A stretch of 45,266 nucleotides of DNA from a virus. The notes under the pieces are model-generated. The model was not told the origin of the DNA, made no database searches, and worked only from the letters and a program-made list of their open reading frames with translations. Shown here piece by piece: positions 23,670-31,776 of this stretch (its first letter is position 1; the number at the start of each line of letters is the position of its first letter). Position numbers and translations under genes: made by a program. The DNA lies in the IMG/VR virus record IMGVR_UViG_3300037587_000310, positions 1 to 45,266 of that record. One strand, 5' to 3'.

Positions 23670-25308
23670 TTCTTATCTCCGATTGTATTGAACCATCTTC
23701 CGGCGCCTTACCTAAGTCGCCGGCTGCTTTCGCCATACCAGGCATATTCTCTAATAATGCTTGTCGTTGTTCGGCCACTGCCCGTGCTTCTCTTATGGCG
23801 ACAACTTCCTTCTCGGCGTTTAACCAAGTCGCCGGCACGCCGTTGTTCCTGCTCAGGTCGCGGGTGATTACATCAACATTGTAGTTATCCATATATTCAA
23901 ATCTCTCGGCTTCGGCAAAGCCTTTCAATTGTTCCATCGCAATAACAAAGCCTTGAGTTTCAAGGGTCTTCATTGCTAAAGCCAGTGGTCCGAGATATTC
24001 GATTGTATATTCAACATTACTGATTATTTCCGGTAGAATTATCTTTTCAGCTCTTATGAGGATGTTTATCACCCGCTTAATCATGGGGTTAAATAGTTCG
24101 CTTTGAAGTCTTCCGATGATAGGTGTTAAGAATCTCAGTTGCTGCTCTATTCTCGCCCGGACCTCTGTAGCAGTCATGTTCTTGCGATCTATCAGGACAT
24201 CAAATAGGTCAAGGAAGAAGCCGGACTTGATTTCCTCCTTAATCTTTTGAATAGCATCGTCCAGAGCGGCAATATCGCCTTTGAACTCAAACCACGTTGG
24301 CTCGTCGGCACCGGGCATCTTATACATAACACCTCCCGGCTGAGTAGCCATAGGCCATACGCTGCCGTCACTTGGAAATACACCAGGCGGATCGCATATC
24401 TTTTCCCAACCTTTGCTTCGGGTCTGCACCATTACCGATAATTGTCTAACATCCGGCAACATCTTCATCATGGGACTACGGCCTCGAATCTCTTCGGCGT
24501 CCTGGTCAAAAGGTGCTATCTGGTAGGGCATCTCTTCATAACCGCTCTCCTTAACAATCATCTTATCCTCTCGGCAGACGTAAACACTCGAATAATCCAT
24601 AGTCAAGGGGTCTGTATTCTTACCGTCCACATTCTCGCGAGGCTCTACGATATGAATAAACTTAAACTTCTTTCTTCGCTGTTGCTTAGTATTGCTTGCG
24701 TAAGCCGTAGTAACAAGCGTACCGAGATTTTCCTTACCAAACTTCTTTACAGCTTGACGGGCGGTGTACTCAAATTTACGGTAAATAGTATCTATTACAC
24801 CATCATCATCAACTTCATAAAAGACGTTCTTTATGTGGAAATTTACGAAATTTATCGTCTGAGTTTTGCCCGGCTCTTCGTACATTACGCCTGTCCCGAA
24901 ACAGCCTAATGATTTCAGGAATCCGAAGAACATTTGTCTAAAAGTGCTCTGGATCAGGTGCTCGTGTGCTACATCAACTGCTTTCGTAAGAGCTTGCTTT
25001 ACTTTATCTTCATCATTTAACTCTTCGTTATCAATCTTTATTGTAAAAGCCTTCGCATCAGTTGGGAACATATAAGAATAAAGACCTGATGCGAGTTTGA
25101 TAATATCGTTCTCGCCTTCAGTCTGAAAAGTGTCCAATTTCTCCTCGCCAGGACTCCGCTTGATAGTTATCTGATTATCGTTTGGCATACCATAATCAGC
25201 GCAGTCCTGATACAGAGACAGCCAGTTAGAAGCGTCGGACTCAAACTGCACCAAATTCGCAATGTATTCGTCCGCCTTTATAGTAGTTACTATCGGTGCT
25301 CTTGCCAT
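23659..25308 (-). CDS. Portal protein (head-tail connector, T7 gp8-like)
   Basis: 549 residues, the usual size for podovirus connectors. Recognisable blocks are WLSLYQDCADYGMPNDNQ, D-T-F-Q-T-E-G, LASGLYSYMFPTDAKAF, the stem region FLKSLGCFGTGVMYEE and a C-terminal M-T-A-T-E-V-R-A-R-I-E followed by GRLQSELFNPMIKRV. It forms the dodecameric DNA gate at one capsid vertex, docking terminase and tail adaptor. AAA-rich leader and overlap pattern place it first in the head gene block. Confidence 0.88.
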   Translation of the reverse strand: MARAPIVTTIKADEYIANLVQFESDASNWLSLYQDCADYGMPNDNQITIKRSPGEEKLDTFQTEGENDIIKLASGLYSYMFPTDAKAFTIKIDNEELNDEDKVKQALTKAVDVAHEHLIQSTFRQMFFGFLKSLGCFGTGVMYEEPGKTQTINFVNFHIKNVFYEVDDDGVIDTIYRKFEYTARQAVKKFGKENLGTLVTTAYASNTKQQRRKKFKFIHIVEPRENVDGKNTDPLTMDYSSVYVCREDKMIVKESGYEEMPYQIAPFDQDAEEIRGRSPMMKMLPDVRQLSVMVQTRSKGWEKICDPPGVFPSDGSVWPMATQPGGVMYKMPGADEPTWFEFKGDIAALDDAIQKIKEEIKSGFFLDLFDVLIDRKNMTATEVRARIEQQLRFLTPIIGRLQSELFNPMIKRVINILIRAEKIILPEIISNVEYTIEYLGPLALAMKTLETQGFVIAMEQLKGFAEAERFEYMDNYNVDVITRDLSRNNGVPATWLNAEKEVVAIREARAVAEQRQALLENMPGMAKAAGDLGKAPEDGSIQSEIRNAA

Positions 25309-25309
25309 T

Positions 25310-26050
25310 TTATACCTTCAATACTTTTATTGGTAGGAATTGCTTTTCAAGGGCAACTTTACCAGTCTCGCCCACAACCTGATTCACATCTTTCAGAATC
25401 AGAATTTCTTCGGCCTCTGGCAATACTGCATCCTTGCCATCTTTAACTTCATAATCAATACCCTTGACTGGTTTATCGCCCTTTATACCTTTGCCTGGCT
25501 TGCCGGGTTCACCCTGTAAGTTAGTCCATAAATCCCATGAACCATCAGGATTTTTGAATCGTATCAATTTCTCCTTGCCGCTCCATTCATGTTCAAGTGA
25601 GTCCCCTTTATCACCTTTAATGTTTTCGCCCGGTTTGCCCTTCAAGTCCACTGATTCACCCCATGTACCATCTGGGTTTTGAAAGCTCAGGCAAGTGCCA
25701 TTCCATCTGTGGGCAGAAGGCTTAGCATCCTTGCCATCTCGGTAATCCACGTCTTTTTGTGGAGTATATCCATCCTCGCCGTCTTTATAGTCAACGCCCT
25801 TTTTAGGAGTTATGCCGTCTTTACCATCTCGGTAATCCTTACCTTTGACAGGTGTCTTGCCATCTTCGCCATCGTGATAATCAACGCCCTTCTTGGGCGT
25901 TACACCATTCTCACCAGGTTCTCCCGGCAAAGTTATCTTTTGCAACTTTCCTTTAATATACAATTTGCCATCTTTGACTTTTATTATCTTGGCAAGCTCT
26001 GCTTGTATCAACTGCTCATCGGATTGCCTGAAATCTTGTCCAGTTCCCAT
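25310..26050 (-). CDS. Collagen-like repeat tail-fibre protein
   Basis: 246 residues dominated by repeats of the form KKGVDYHDGEDGKTPVKGKD (about 15-16 residues: G-V/K-D-Y-x-D-G-x-D-G-x-T-P), five copies at ~50-110. Further GxxGxx collagen-type segments (GEPGKPGKGIKGDK) follow. The two W-N-G-T-C / W-S-G-K segments with FQNPDGTWG and FKNPDGSWD are small paired modules. Such proteins form trimeric fibres or fibre connectors. It starts 2 bases from the portal gene. Confidence 0.65.
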   Translation of the reverse strand: MGTGQDFRQSDEQLIQAELAKIIKVKDGKLYIKGKLQKITLPGEPGENGVTPKKGVDYHDGEDGKTPVKGKDYRDGKDGITPKKGVDYKDGEDGYTPQKDVDYRDGKDAKPSAHRWNGTCLSFQNPDGTWGESVDLKGKPGENIKGDKGDSLEHEWSGKEKLIRFKNPDGSWDLWTNLQGEPGKPGKGIKGDKPVKGIDYEVKDGKDAVLPEAEEILILKDVNQVVGETGKVALEKQFLPIKVLKV

Positions 26051-26057
26051 ATTTCAC

Positions 26058-26300
26058 CTATATATACATTGAATCGTATGGTAGTAAGATACTTCTCACC
26101 ATTCTCACCATTCTCATCATTCCATACATTGTTTCACCAACGCCATCAAAGGGCAAACCTCTTGCAATGCCAGGATATTCTCGTGCTATTATTACTCTGT
26201 CCTCTGCCCCTATCGAACCATCTGCGAGCGGGGTTATCACGATAAACGGAAGACCCGTTGCAAATGCCGCCGCTCGTCTATCACGTGTATCTATTGCCAT
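26058..26300 (-). CDS. Small virion protein (IDTRDRRAAA type)
   Basis: 80 residues beginning MAIDTRDRRAAAFATGLPF, a start shared by small phage tail-region proteins that follow tail-fibre genes ('M.iDT..kR.sA........'). The C-terminal ends in Met/Arg-rich GMMRMVRMVRS. The role is unknown. The stop overlaps by one base with the fibre-like gene upstream. Confidence 0.5.
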   Translation of the reverse strand: MAIDTRDRRAAAFATGLPFIVITPLADGSIGAEDRVIIAREYPGIARGLPFDGVGETMYGMMRMVRMVRSILLPYDSMYI

Positions 26301-28378
26301 TAGTCTTCAGCCCCCAATTCTTCACGAACAAAATCGGTTCCGTCATCGGTCTGGTTTGACTCTACTAATATTGTTGTACCATCATTCTTATAATAACGCC
26401 CCTCAGTAACTCCACCTGTCGTATTTGTTACAAACCTGTTTCGCCACGCTTCGTATATATAATTAATAGCAACCAGAACCGAAGCATTGAAATCGGGAGC
26501 ACCAGCAGCTAAATCAACCATGGCTTTCGACCAAATCTCCGTAACCCAAGTTGCGTCAAGAGCATCGTTAGTCAGAGAGTTAGTTGCAAAATGTTCGGCA
26601 GCAAAAGCATCATCTGCTATCTTGGCGGCGGTAATTGCATCAGCCCCCAAAACAACTCCATCTGTACCAGTGTCCGCAAGAATATCTTCGATGTCCGAGC
26701 CCTGCCATGCGCCATCCGTATTAACAGTAGGACTTCCGGTTAAGTTGTTGACAATGCTCTTATAAGACCCTCTTATCTCAACGGTGGCATCTGCACCGTT
26801 CAGCGTCACCGTTCCAAGACGGCCATTAATGGTAATCGTATCCCCAGACTGCAATCCGGAAACCGTAATGCTGTCCATCCAGTTGCGCCATTCTGCGGTG
26901 ATAGCCTGACCAGCAGTTTTGGTAAAAGTCGGAGCGCCAGCCCCAGCAATATTGCTATAGCAATTATGATATTCATAATCGCCTGCAAGAGTGTGAGTTA
27001 CAGTGCCATCAAATGAACAGAAATCAAAGTGACCAATCTGTACCGACATAGTTCCAATATCACAACCTTCAAAATGGACTTCTGTCGCTGATGTCCCAAC
27101 GCCTGAGACATGAGCGCCCTGAAAATAAGCCTCGTCCACATCCTGACCACCTAAAGCCAAAGTCCAGTTATCACCAAAATATGATTCATTTGTTGTGCTT
27201 TCTGCCAACGTAATCGTAGAACCGTTAATAATATGGAAATCCGAAACCCCAACCGATGTCGATAAAGTCTTAGCGCTTGCGATAAGATTTACAGGATTGT
27301 CAGCCACACCATTAACAAAGGGTTCCGTTCCTGCGACTCCACTGACAGTATTTACCCAAATCCGGCCATTGGCATATCCAACTGACTGTCCTATGTTTAC
27401 AGCCCTTATTATTAACTTATCAATGCTTAAATTAGAAGGCGAAGTGGTGTCGGTCTCGAAACGGATATAAACCTTACCCAATTCTGTGCTGGTTCCTGTA
27501 TGTTTAAGCAATAAATCCAGGTCAAGGGCCTTAAACGTTGTTCCCCCGGAACCCTCTACCGTGCCTATAATCTCCCAATCCGCCCCCACATGGTCAAATG
27601 CCTTGACCTTAATTTCATCGTTGTTTCCGTCAACATTAGCAATTATCGAAGCCAGACTTGCTGTACGGCCACCCCCAACTGCCGCTCCATAAACAATATC
27701 AATATCGTCTGGTCCGGCGTCATCAATGTCATGCACCACGCCGTCCTCTGCTTCAAGATTTACAAAAGTAGTAGCGCCCTGCACCGAACCTACAAACGTC
27801 GCCGAACTTGGGTCAATGGCACCGCCTGTATTGTCCTCGGATATATTGATATTTACCGAGCCGCCTGACGCCGCCCCAATATTATCGACTTGTGCGCGCG
27901 AGGCAGGTCCGGTCGCATCCGTATAACCAGTAGTATCGTACATCAATTCAAGGTTGTCCGCAGAGACAGTATCCCTTGAGATTGCCATAGCATCCGCATC
28001 TACCCTGGCATTTGCGATAGCAAGCGTGTTGATAGCCGGGGCAGTTGTCCATACAGCCATTGGTGTGCCAACAACTTGGATACTTCCGGTAGAGCTTACG
28101 GCGTCCATAACTAAGTAATCGCCATTAGTTTCTGCCTGGTCTATATCAAACTCATAGTAACCGTGTGCAAGTTCAGTTGGGTTAGTATCACCAATGACAT
28201 TTTCAACGCCATCTATCCATATACTACCCGTAATCTGGCCCAAATCCCCTGTTTTGGCTGAATTGTCTGTTCTGTCAAAAGCAAATATAGTCCACTTCTG
28301 GCTGGCTACATTCTTTTGCAAGGCAAAACAGTTCGCAGTCAAACATAAAAATATAAGCGCTATAAATACTTTTTTCAT
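26300..28378 (-). CDS. Large exported tail-fibre/spike-like protein
   Basis: 692 residues with a Sec signal peptide, VFIALIFLCLTANCFA. The body is beta-rich and low in charged helices, with repeated rungs (FEGCDIGTMSVQIGHFDFCSFDGTVTHTLAG) suggesting beta-helix. The C-terminus has INYIYEAWRNRFVTNTTGG-x6-YKNDGTTIL, the shared end of tail proteins with 'DDgtT.L....'. It lies with fibre-like genes. The signal peptide is unusual for a virion protein. It overlaps the next gene by one base. Confidence 0.65.
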   Translation of the reverse strand: MKKVFIALIFLCLTANCFALQKNVASQKWTIFAFDRTDNSAKTGDLGQITGSIWIDGVENVIGDTNPTELAHGYYEFDIDQAETNGDYLVMDAVSSTGSIQVVGTPMAVWTTAPAINTLAIANARVDADAMAISRDTVSADNLELMYDTTGYTDATGPASRAQVDNIGAASGGSVNINISEDNTGGAIDPSSATFVGSVQGATTFVNLEAEDGVVHDIDDAGPDDIDIVYGAAVGGGRTASLASIIANVDGNNDEIKVKAFDHVGADWEIIGTVEGSGGTTFKALDLDLLLKHTGTSTELGKVYIRFETDTTSPSNLSIDKLIIRAVNIGQSVGYANGRIWVNTVSGVAGTEPFVNGVADNPVNLIASAKTLSTSVGVSDFHIINGSTITLAESTTNESYFGDNWTLALGGQDVDEAYFQGAHVSGVGTSATEVHFEGCDIGTMSVQIGHFDFCSFDGTVTHTLAGDYEYHNCYSNIAGAGAPTFTKTAGQAITAEWRNWMDSITVSGLQSGDTITINGRLGTVTLNGADATVEIRGSYKSIVNNLTGSPTVNTDGAWQGSDIEDILADTGTDGVVLGADAITAAKIADDAFAAEHFATNSLTNDALDATWVTEIWSKAMVDLAAGAPDFNASVLVAINYIYEAWRNRFVTNTTGGVTEGRYYKNDGTTILVESNQTDDGTDFVREELGAED

Positions 28379-28406
28379 TTGATTAGCCTTGTAGATACGT
28401 TATAAT
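28379..28406 (+). promoter_or_regulatory. Plus-strand promoter of the HNH-like gene
   Basis: TTGATT (28379-28384), 16-base spacer, TATAAT (28401-28406). The -10 is perfect. This is the only clear plus-strand promoter seen, positioned 74 bases before the only plus-strand gene. Confidence 0.65.
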
Positions 28407-28411
28407 AAAAC

Positions 28412-28449
28412 AAGCCGCTGACCAGTATGTGGCTGGCAATTAGCGGCTT
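28412..28449 (+). other. Hairpin at the 5' end of the HNH-like transcript
   Basis: AAGCCGCT (28412-28419) pairs with AGCGGCTT (28442-28449), with an inner CCAG/CTGG pairing. The predicted start of transcription is near 28413, so the RNA would begin with this stem. It may protect the transcript or reduce its translation. Confidence 0.45.
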
Positions 28450-28479
28450 TAACCACAACTGTTTAATAGAGAAACAATT

Positions 28480-29019
28480 ATGGCTATCGAAATCATATCT
28501 AAAGATTGCTCTAACTGCAAGAAAACAAAACCGATTAATGATTTTTATAAAGATAAAAGTGCGCCTGATAATTTTAGCTATTGGTGCAAAAACTGCGTCA
28601 AGTCTAATGTAATATCTTGGCAAAAAACCCCAAAAGGCAAAAAACTTCATAATCTTCGCTATTATCAATACGCTAAAACTAACAACGGTAAACAAAGCCA
28701 AAAAAGATACAGACAAAGTCAGAAAGGTAAAATTGCTCAAGCAAAAAAAGATTTGAGAATGAAAGCCCTTTATCCCGATAGATACAAGGCTCGCTATACT
28801 GTCAATGGTGCCGTCCGTTCTGGCAAAATACCCAGGCCAGACACATTGCGATGTCATTATTGTCCCAAAAAAGCTAATGAATATCACCACTGGCACGGCT
28901 ACGAACCTAAGCATTGGCTTGATGTTGTACCCGCCTGTATTGATTGTCATTTTGACCCTCTCATAACCAAAGATAGCCCACATATAATAAATAATGGAAC
29001 GCAAGCCGCAAAACGATAA
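28480..29019 (+). CDS. HNH-like zinc protein, only gene on the plus strand
   Basis: 179 residues. N-terminal CSNCKKTKPINDFYKD ... YWCKNC is the CxxC/CxxC finger typical of phage HNH-associated proteins. The middle is Lys/Gln/Tyr-rich (QKRYRQSQKGKIAQAKK). The C-terminal LRCHYCPKKANEYHHWHGYEP ... ACIDCH has the Cys/His set of an HNH-related fold but no canonical D-H. It might be a homing-type nuclease or DNA-binding protein. It has its own promoter and hairpin leader. Its last 73 bases overlap, on the opposite strand, the end of the LamG gene. Confidence 0.7.
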   Translation: MAIEIISKDCSNCKKTKPINDFYKDKSAPDNFSYWCKNCVKSNVISWQKTPKGKKLHNLRYYQYAKTNNGKQSQKRYRQSQKGKIAQAKKDLRMKALYPDRYKARYTVNGAVRSGKIPRPDTLRCHYCPKKANEYHHWHGYEPKHWLDVVPACIDCHFDPLITKDSPHIINNGTQAAKR

Positions 29020-29867
29020 TACAATGTTGGCACTACTCCTACCGCATAATCATACATTTGAGACACATCCATATCCCCCTGCATGAAGCAGAATGGCTGT
29101 GAATAGAACAAGGCAACTTCAGAAGCAGATAGGATACGTTTGTAAACAGCGATATTATCAACTCGGCCATCAAAATAACGTTGGTTAAAAGAGACACGAC
29201 CGCCAATATGTAGATAAGTAGAAGAACGCTGTCTTGGTGGGTCATTGCCATCGCCTGTTGTCCAACCTCCTGCGTACTCTACCCCGTCTTTATAACCCTT
29301 AATACTTGAACCGTCTGCACCAGTATAAGTAATGGCTAATTGCGTCCACCCAGACGCCATGATGTTACCAGATGTTTCCCAGATATGATGCTGATTGTTG
29401 TTTGCATTTCTATATCGAAACACTAAGTCCGTATTGCCAATTAGCATGGCCCAATTGATATTGTTGTTTCCTCCAGCTTCTTCGTTGGTAACAATTCTTT
29501 CGGTCTCTGTCGGAGCATCCGAATCAATCCAAGCAATAATCGTTATAGGGTCACCAGAACCAATATTTAGTAGTGCAGCCTTAGTACCTATAGCATAGTC
29601 ACTTCCATCAAAATCTATGGCTGGCCCAAATTTCCCTGCTACAAAGTGCGTATCATTGAAAAAGTTTACCGTATTCCCATTCCCGCTCAAATCAAAGACT
29701 TTATTGCCTGAGCCTTCGTTGAATAGCCAGACAGCAATTGGGTCACCTAAAGGATGGTCTTTGTTGACCTGTCGACCCAACATTGGTTTTTGCTGATAAG
29801 GCCAGAGAGCAAGCGAAATGTTTGCCCACATACTTATTAGTAAAATTATAGCTATTAGCTTTTTCAT
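28947..29867 (-). CDS. Exported LamG (concanavalin-like) protein
   Basis: 306 residues with signal peptide (IAIILLISMWANISLA) then one full LamG domain. Pattern: AVWLFNEGSGNKVFDLSGNGN, AIDFDGSDY, TIIAWIDSD, W-T-Q-L-A-I-T-Y, GYKDGVEYAGGW and GRVDNIAVYKRILSASEV. LamG domains bind sugars or proteins at cell surfaces. The extra tail (MQGDMDVSQMYDYAVG ... CVPLFIICGLSLV) is partly encoded opposite the HNH-like gene and may be a consequence of insertion there. Probably a receptor-binding virion protein. Confidence 0.7.
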   Translation of the reverse strand: MKKLIAIILLISMWANISLALWPYQQKPMLGRQVNKDHPLGDPIAVWLFNEGSGNKVFDLSGNGNTVNFFNDTHFVAGKFGPAIDFDGSDYAIGTKAALLNIGSGDPITIIAWIDSDAPTETERIVTNEEAGGNNNINWAMLIGNTDLVFRYRNANNNQHHIWETSGNIMASGWTQLAITYTGADGSSIKGYKDGVEYAGGWTTGDGNDPPRQRSSTYLHIGGRVSFNQRYFDGRVDNIAVYKRILSASEVALFYSQPFCFMQGDMDVSQMYDYAVGVVPTLYYRFAACVPLFIICGLSLVMRGSK

Positions 29868-30572
29868 TTAGTTAAGAGCTTCGGTTTCCAATATGAATGA
29901 ACGCCAGTGAATCCCTGCATCCGCATCTGTATTATTTATGATTACATGTTCAAATGCTGCTTCTAAAGGAATCGAAAATATCCACTGGTCAACCGCATCC
30001 GTTGTTATCTCGGCGTCCGCATGAGCATATTTTGCGTCCTGTACCAACGTCACTACATTAGCATTTTCGCTCTTTGTTCTCAACACCTCAGATTCTGCCA
30101 CAGTAGTATCAATTATGAACCAAGGCGCACCCGGAGCATCGTATTCGCCTACGCTACTTGTCAATGTTATTGTCGTATCCCCGGCTAATGTACCACCGCC
30201 TTCGTCTAAATCATCCAGATTCGGCGTTACGGCTTGTCCTGTAACCTCCACCAAAGGCATCCAATCATCCCCTGTTGCATAAGAAGTCTCAATACTTACT
30301 GTAATGCCTGCCTGAGCGTTAGCGCTGGTGTAAGCCACTTCTACGCACACCTGAGCAGAATAACTATCTGAAACATCGCCAGAGTTGCCAACAGCAAGAG
30401 TTCCGGCTGCAAGAGCCTGCCATGCGTCAACACCATTAAATGTGGAAGTTTTCGTAGAGGCCGCAAATAAATACTGCGTAGGCAGAAAACACCAAATAAC
30501 AAGTGAAAAGATGAATAACGACACCAGCCCGCTTATCGCTACTTTGCCTATATTTCTCTGTCTTCGATTCAT
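29868..30572 (-). CDS. Membrane-anchored or exported virion-region protein A
   Basis: 234 residues. N-terminal NIGKVAISGLVSLFIFSLVIW followed by CFLPTQYLFAAS is a signal anchor or long signal peptide. The mature part is beta-rich (ISIETSYATGDDWMPLVEVT, TITLTSSVGEYDAPGAPWF, FEHVIINNTDADAGIHW). It resembles a small jelly-roll or fibre domain. The first ~40 residues are paralogous to those of 30569-30967. Its function is unknown. Confidence 0.55.
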   Translation of the reverse strand: MNRRQRNIGKVAISGLVSLFIFSLVIWCFLPTQYLFAASTKTSTFNGVDAWQALAAGTLAVGNSGDVSDSYSAQVCVEVAYTSANAQAGITVSIETSYATGDDWMPLVEVTGQAVTPNLDDLDEGGGTLAGDTTITLTSSVGEYDAPGAPWFIIDTTVAESEVLRTKSENANVVTLVQDAKYAHADAEITTDAVDQWIFSIPLEAAFEHVIINNTDADAGIHWRSFILETEALN

Positions 30573-30967
30573 AATGTCAATGCTCCGTCAATTTGAGCTA
30601 CCTTTGTATCGTAGGTTGCATTGTCATATCTGGCCCTTAGTGATTTATAAGCGTCTATGTCCTTCTGTGCCTGCGAGCCAAGTTCGTCCCTTACTGCATT
30701 AGCCATATCTCCAGGCGGTACATTTGCACTATACGTTTTGCTAATAACTATCTGTGCCCCCGGCCCTAAGTCCGGTCTGTCATCGTCAGTAACTACGAGA
30801 TGAAAGCCTATCCTGTTTGCGGTCGGGAACATCTTAGTTACCGTCTTTGCCAAGACACCGGCTGCCAGGGCCGGTTGTGCCGGCAGAAAACTCCAAATCA
30901 CTATCGATAACCAGACTGTCAAAACAAGTCCACCAATAACAGCTTTGCCTATATTTCTTCTTAACAT
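30569..30967 (-). CDS. Membrane-anchored or exported virion-region protein B
   Basis: 132 residues. The N-terminus RRNIGKAVIGGLVLTVWLSIV followed by IWSFLPAQPALAAG is similar to the N-terminus of the neighbouring 234-residue protein (shared R-R-N-I-G-K ... IW-x-FLP-x-Q ... AA). The rest is a mixed domain ending in a helix (KDIDAYKSLRARYDNATYDTKVAQIDGALTL). The overlap with the next gene is ATGA. Confidence 0.55.
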   Translation of the reverse strand: MLRRNIGKAVIGGLVLTVWLSIVIWSFLPAQPALAAGVLAKTVTKMFPTANRIGFHLVVTDDDRPDLGPGAQIVISKTYSANVPPGDMANAVRDELGSQAQKDIDAYKSLRARYDNATYDTKVAQIDGALTL

Positions 30968-30976
30968 AAGATCTCC

Positions 30977-31558
30977 TTACACTTCCTTCCAGTCGATGTA
31001 AAGCGTGTCTCCTGAATTTGCTGTATCGAGGGTAGAGGCTACGAACCAAATCCTGTCGTATTTGTGCATATTCTGTGTGTCTCGACCTATGTTGTTGGTT
31101 GTGCTGCTTAATTGCCTTGTATCAGTAATCCATTTCTCGCCCGCCGAGACAATGGTGTCACAAAACCATATCCCAGTACCTGCCGCACCGGCTGTGTGTT
31201 GTTGAGCACCTTGGTCAATTGTCAGGACATCTACAAGGTCGTAAAAGTCATCCCCACAAGCTAAGAATTTCTGCAAAATGTGTTGGTCGCCTGCAATACC
31301 ATTGAACCTGAACCGGAACTCGATAGACACGATGCCGTTAGGCGGTTTGATAATGACTTTCTTAGTCTCGGTAAGGTCTTCTACAGAGGCATTGTCCCTT
31401 GCAGTAACGGCGAAATCGGCAGCCTCAGCTTTGACTGTTATAATGCCGTTGTAGGTGGCCTGAACCTGACCTTTAGCGGGTGTTACCGGCAAATCTTCGC
31501 CGTGAATGTGCCATCTACCGAAACCTAAATAACTTTCTGAATATTCTTGTCTTGGCAT
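30977..31558 (-). CDS. Beta-rich virion-region protein (193 aa)
   Basis: 193 residues starting MPRQEYSESYLGFGRWHIHGEDLP. The sequence is strand-rich (VQATYNGIITVKAEAADFAVTA, KVIIKPPNGIVSIEFRFRFNG, HKYDRIWFVASTLDTANSGDTLYIDW) without a signal peptide. It suggests a head or tail beta-sandwich protein. No family was recognised. It is sandwiched between small virion-associated genes. Confidence 0.5.
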   Translation of the reverse strand: MPRQEYSESYLGFGRWHIHGEDLPVTPAKGQVQATYNGIITVKAEAADFAVTARDNASVEDLTETKKVIIKPPNGIVSIEFRFRFNGIAGDQHILQKFLACGDDFYDLVDVLTIDQGAQQHTAGAAGTGIWFCDTIVSAGEKWITDTRQLSSTTNNIGRDTQNMHKYDRIWFVASTLDTANSGDTLYIDWKEV

Positions 31559-31560
31559 TT

Positions 31561-31776
31561 TTATGCTCCTAATTTCAATTTGCCCGTATTGAGTATTTGC
31601 CTGCTCTGCATCATCCGGCCTGCTAATATGTTCGCTCCCCGGCCTTTCTTCCTGGCCTTTGCCTTTACCTTGCTCTTAGCCGCTATCACTTCCTCAGTCA
31701 CTACAGGTTGAGGCGTAGGGTCAAGAGGTTCTGTTATCTGTGGAAATACTTTTGGTTTTCCGCCGCCGCCTGTCAT
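31561..31776 (-). CDS. Small protein with GRG-x-ILA-x-RM-x3-RQILNT motif
   Basis: 71 residues: Pro/Thr-rich start, Lys/Ala linker, then KKGRGANILAGRMMQSRQIL and NTGKLKLGA. The ending is clearly paralogous to the protein at 13187-13531, 18 kb away. It overlaps the next upstream gene by four bases. The motif may bind the capsid or portal. Confidence 0.5.
   Translation of the reverse strand: MTGGGGKPKVFPQITEPLDPTPQPVVTEEVIAAKSKVKAKARKKGRGANILAGRMMQSRQILNTGKLKLGA

Noticed and set aside
25700-25910. Periodic repeats that might be a CRISPR array
   Set aside because: They are in-frame coding repeats of the collagen-like fibre protein with no constant spacer/repeat structure.
28375-29004. 209-codon hydrophobic ORF on the minus strand, ending in an ATGA overlap with the fibre-like gene
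   Set aside because: It is the antisense of the Lys-rich HNH-like gene; AAA codons read as Phe (TTT) explain its hydrophobicity.
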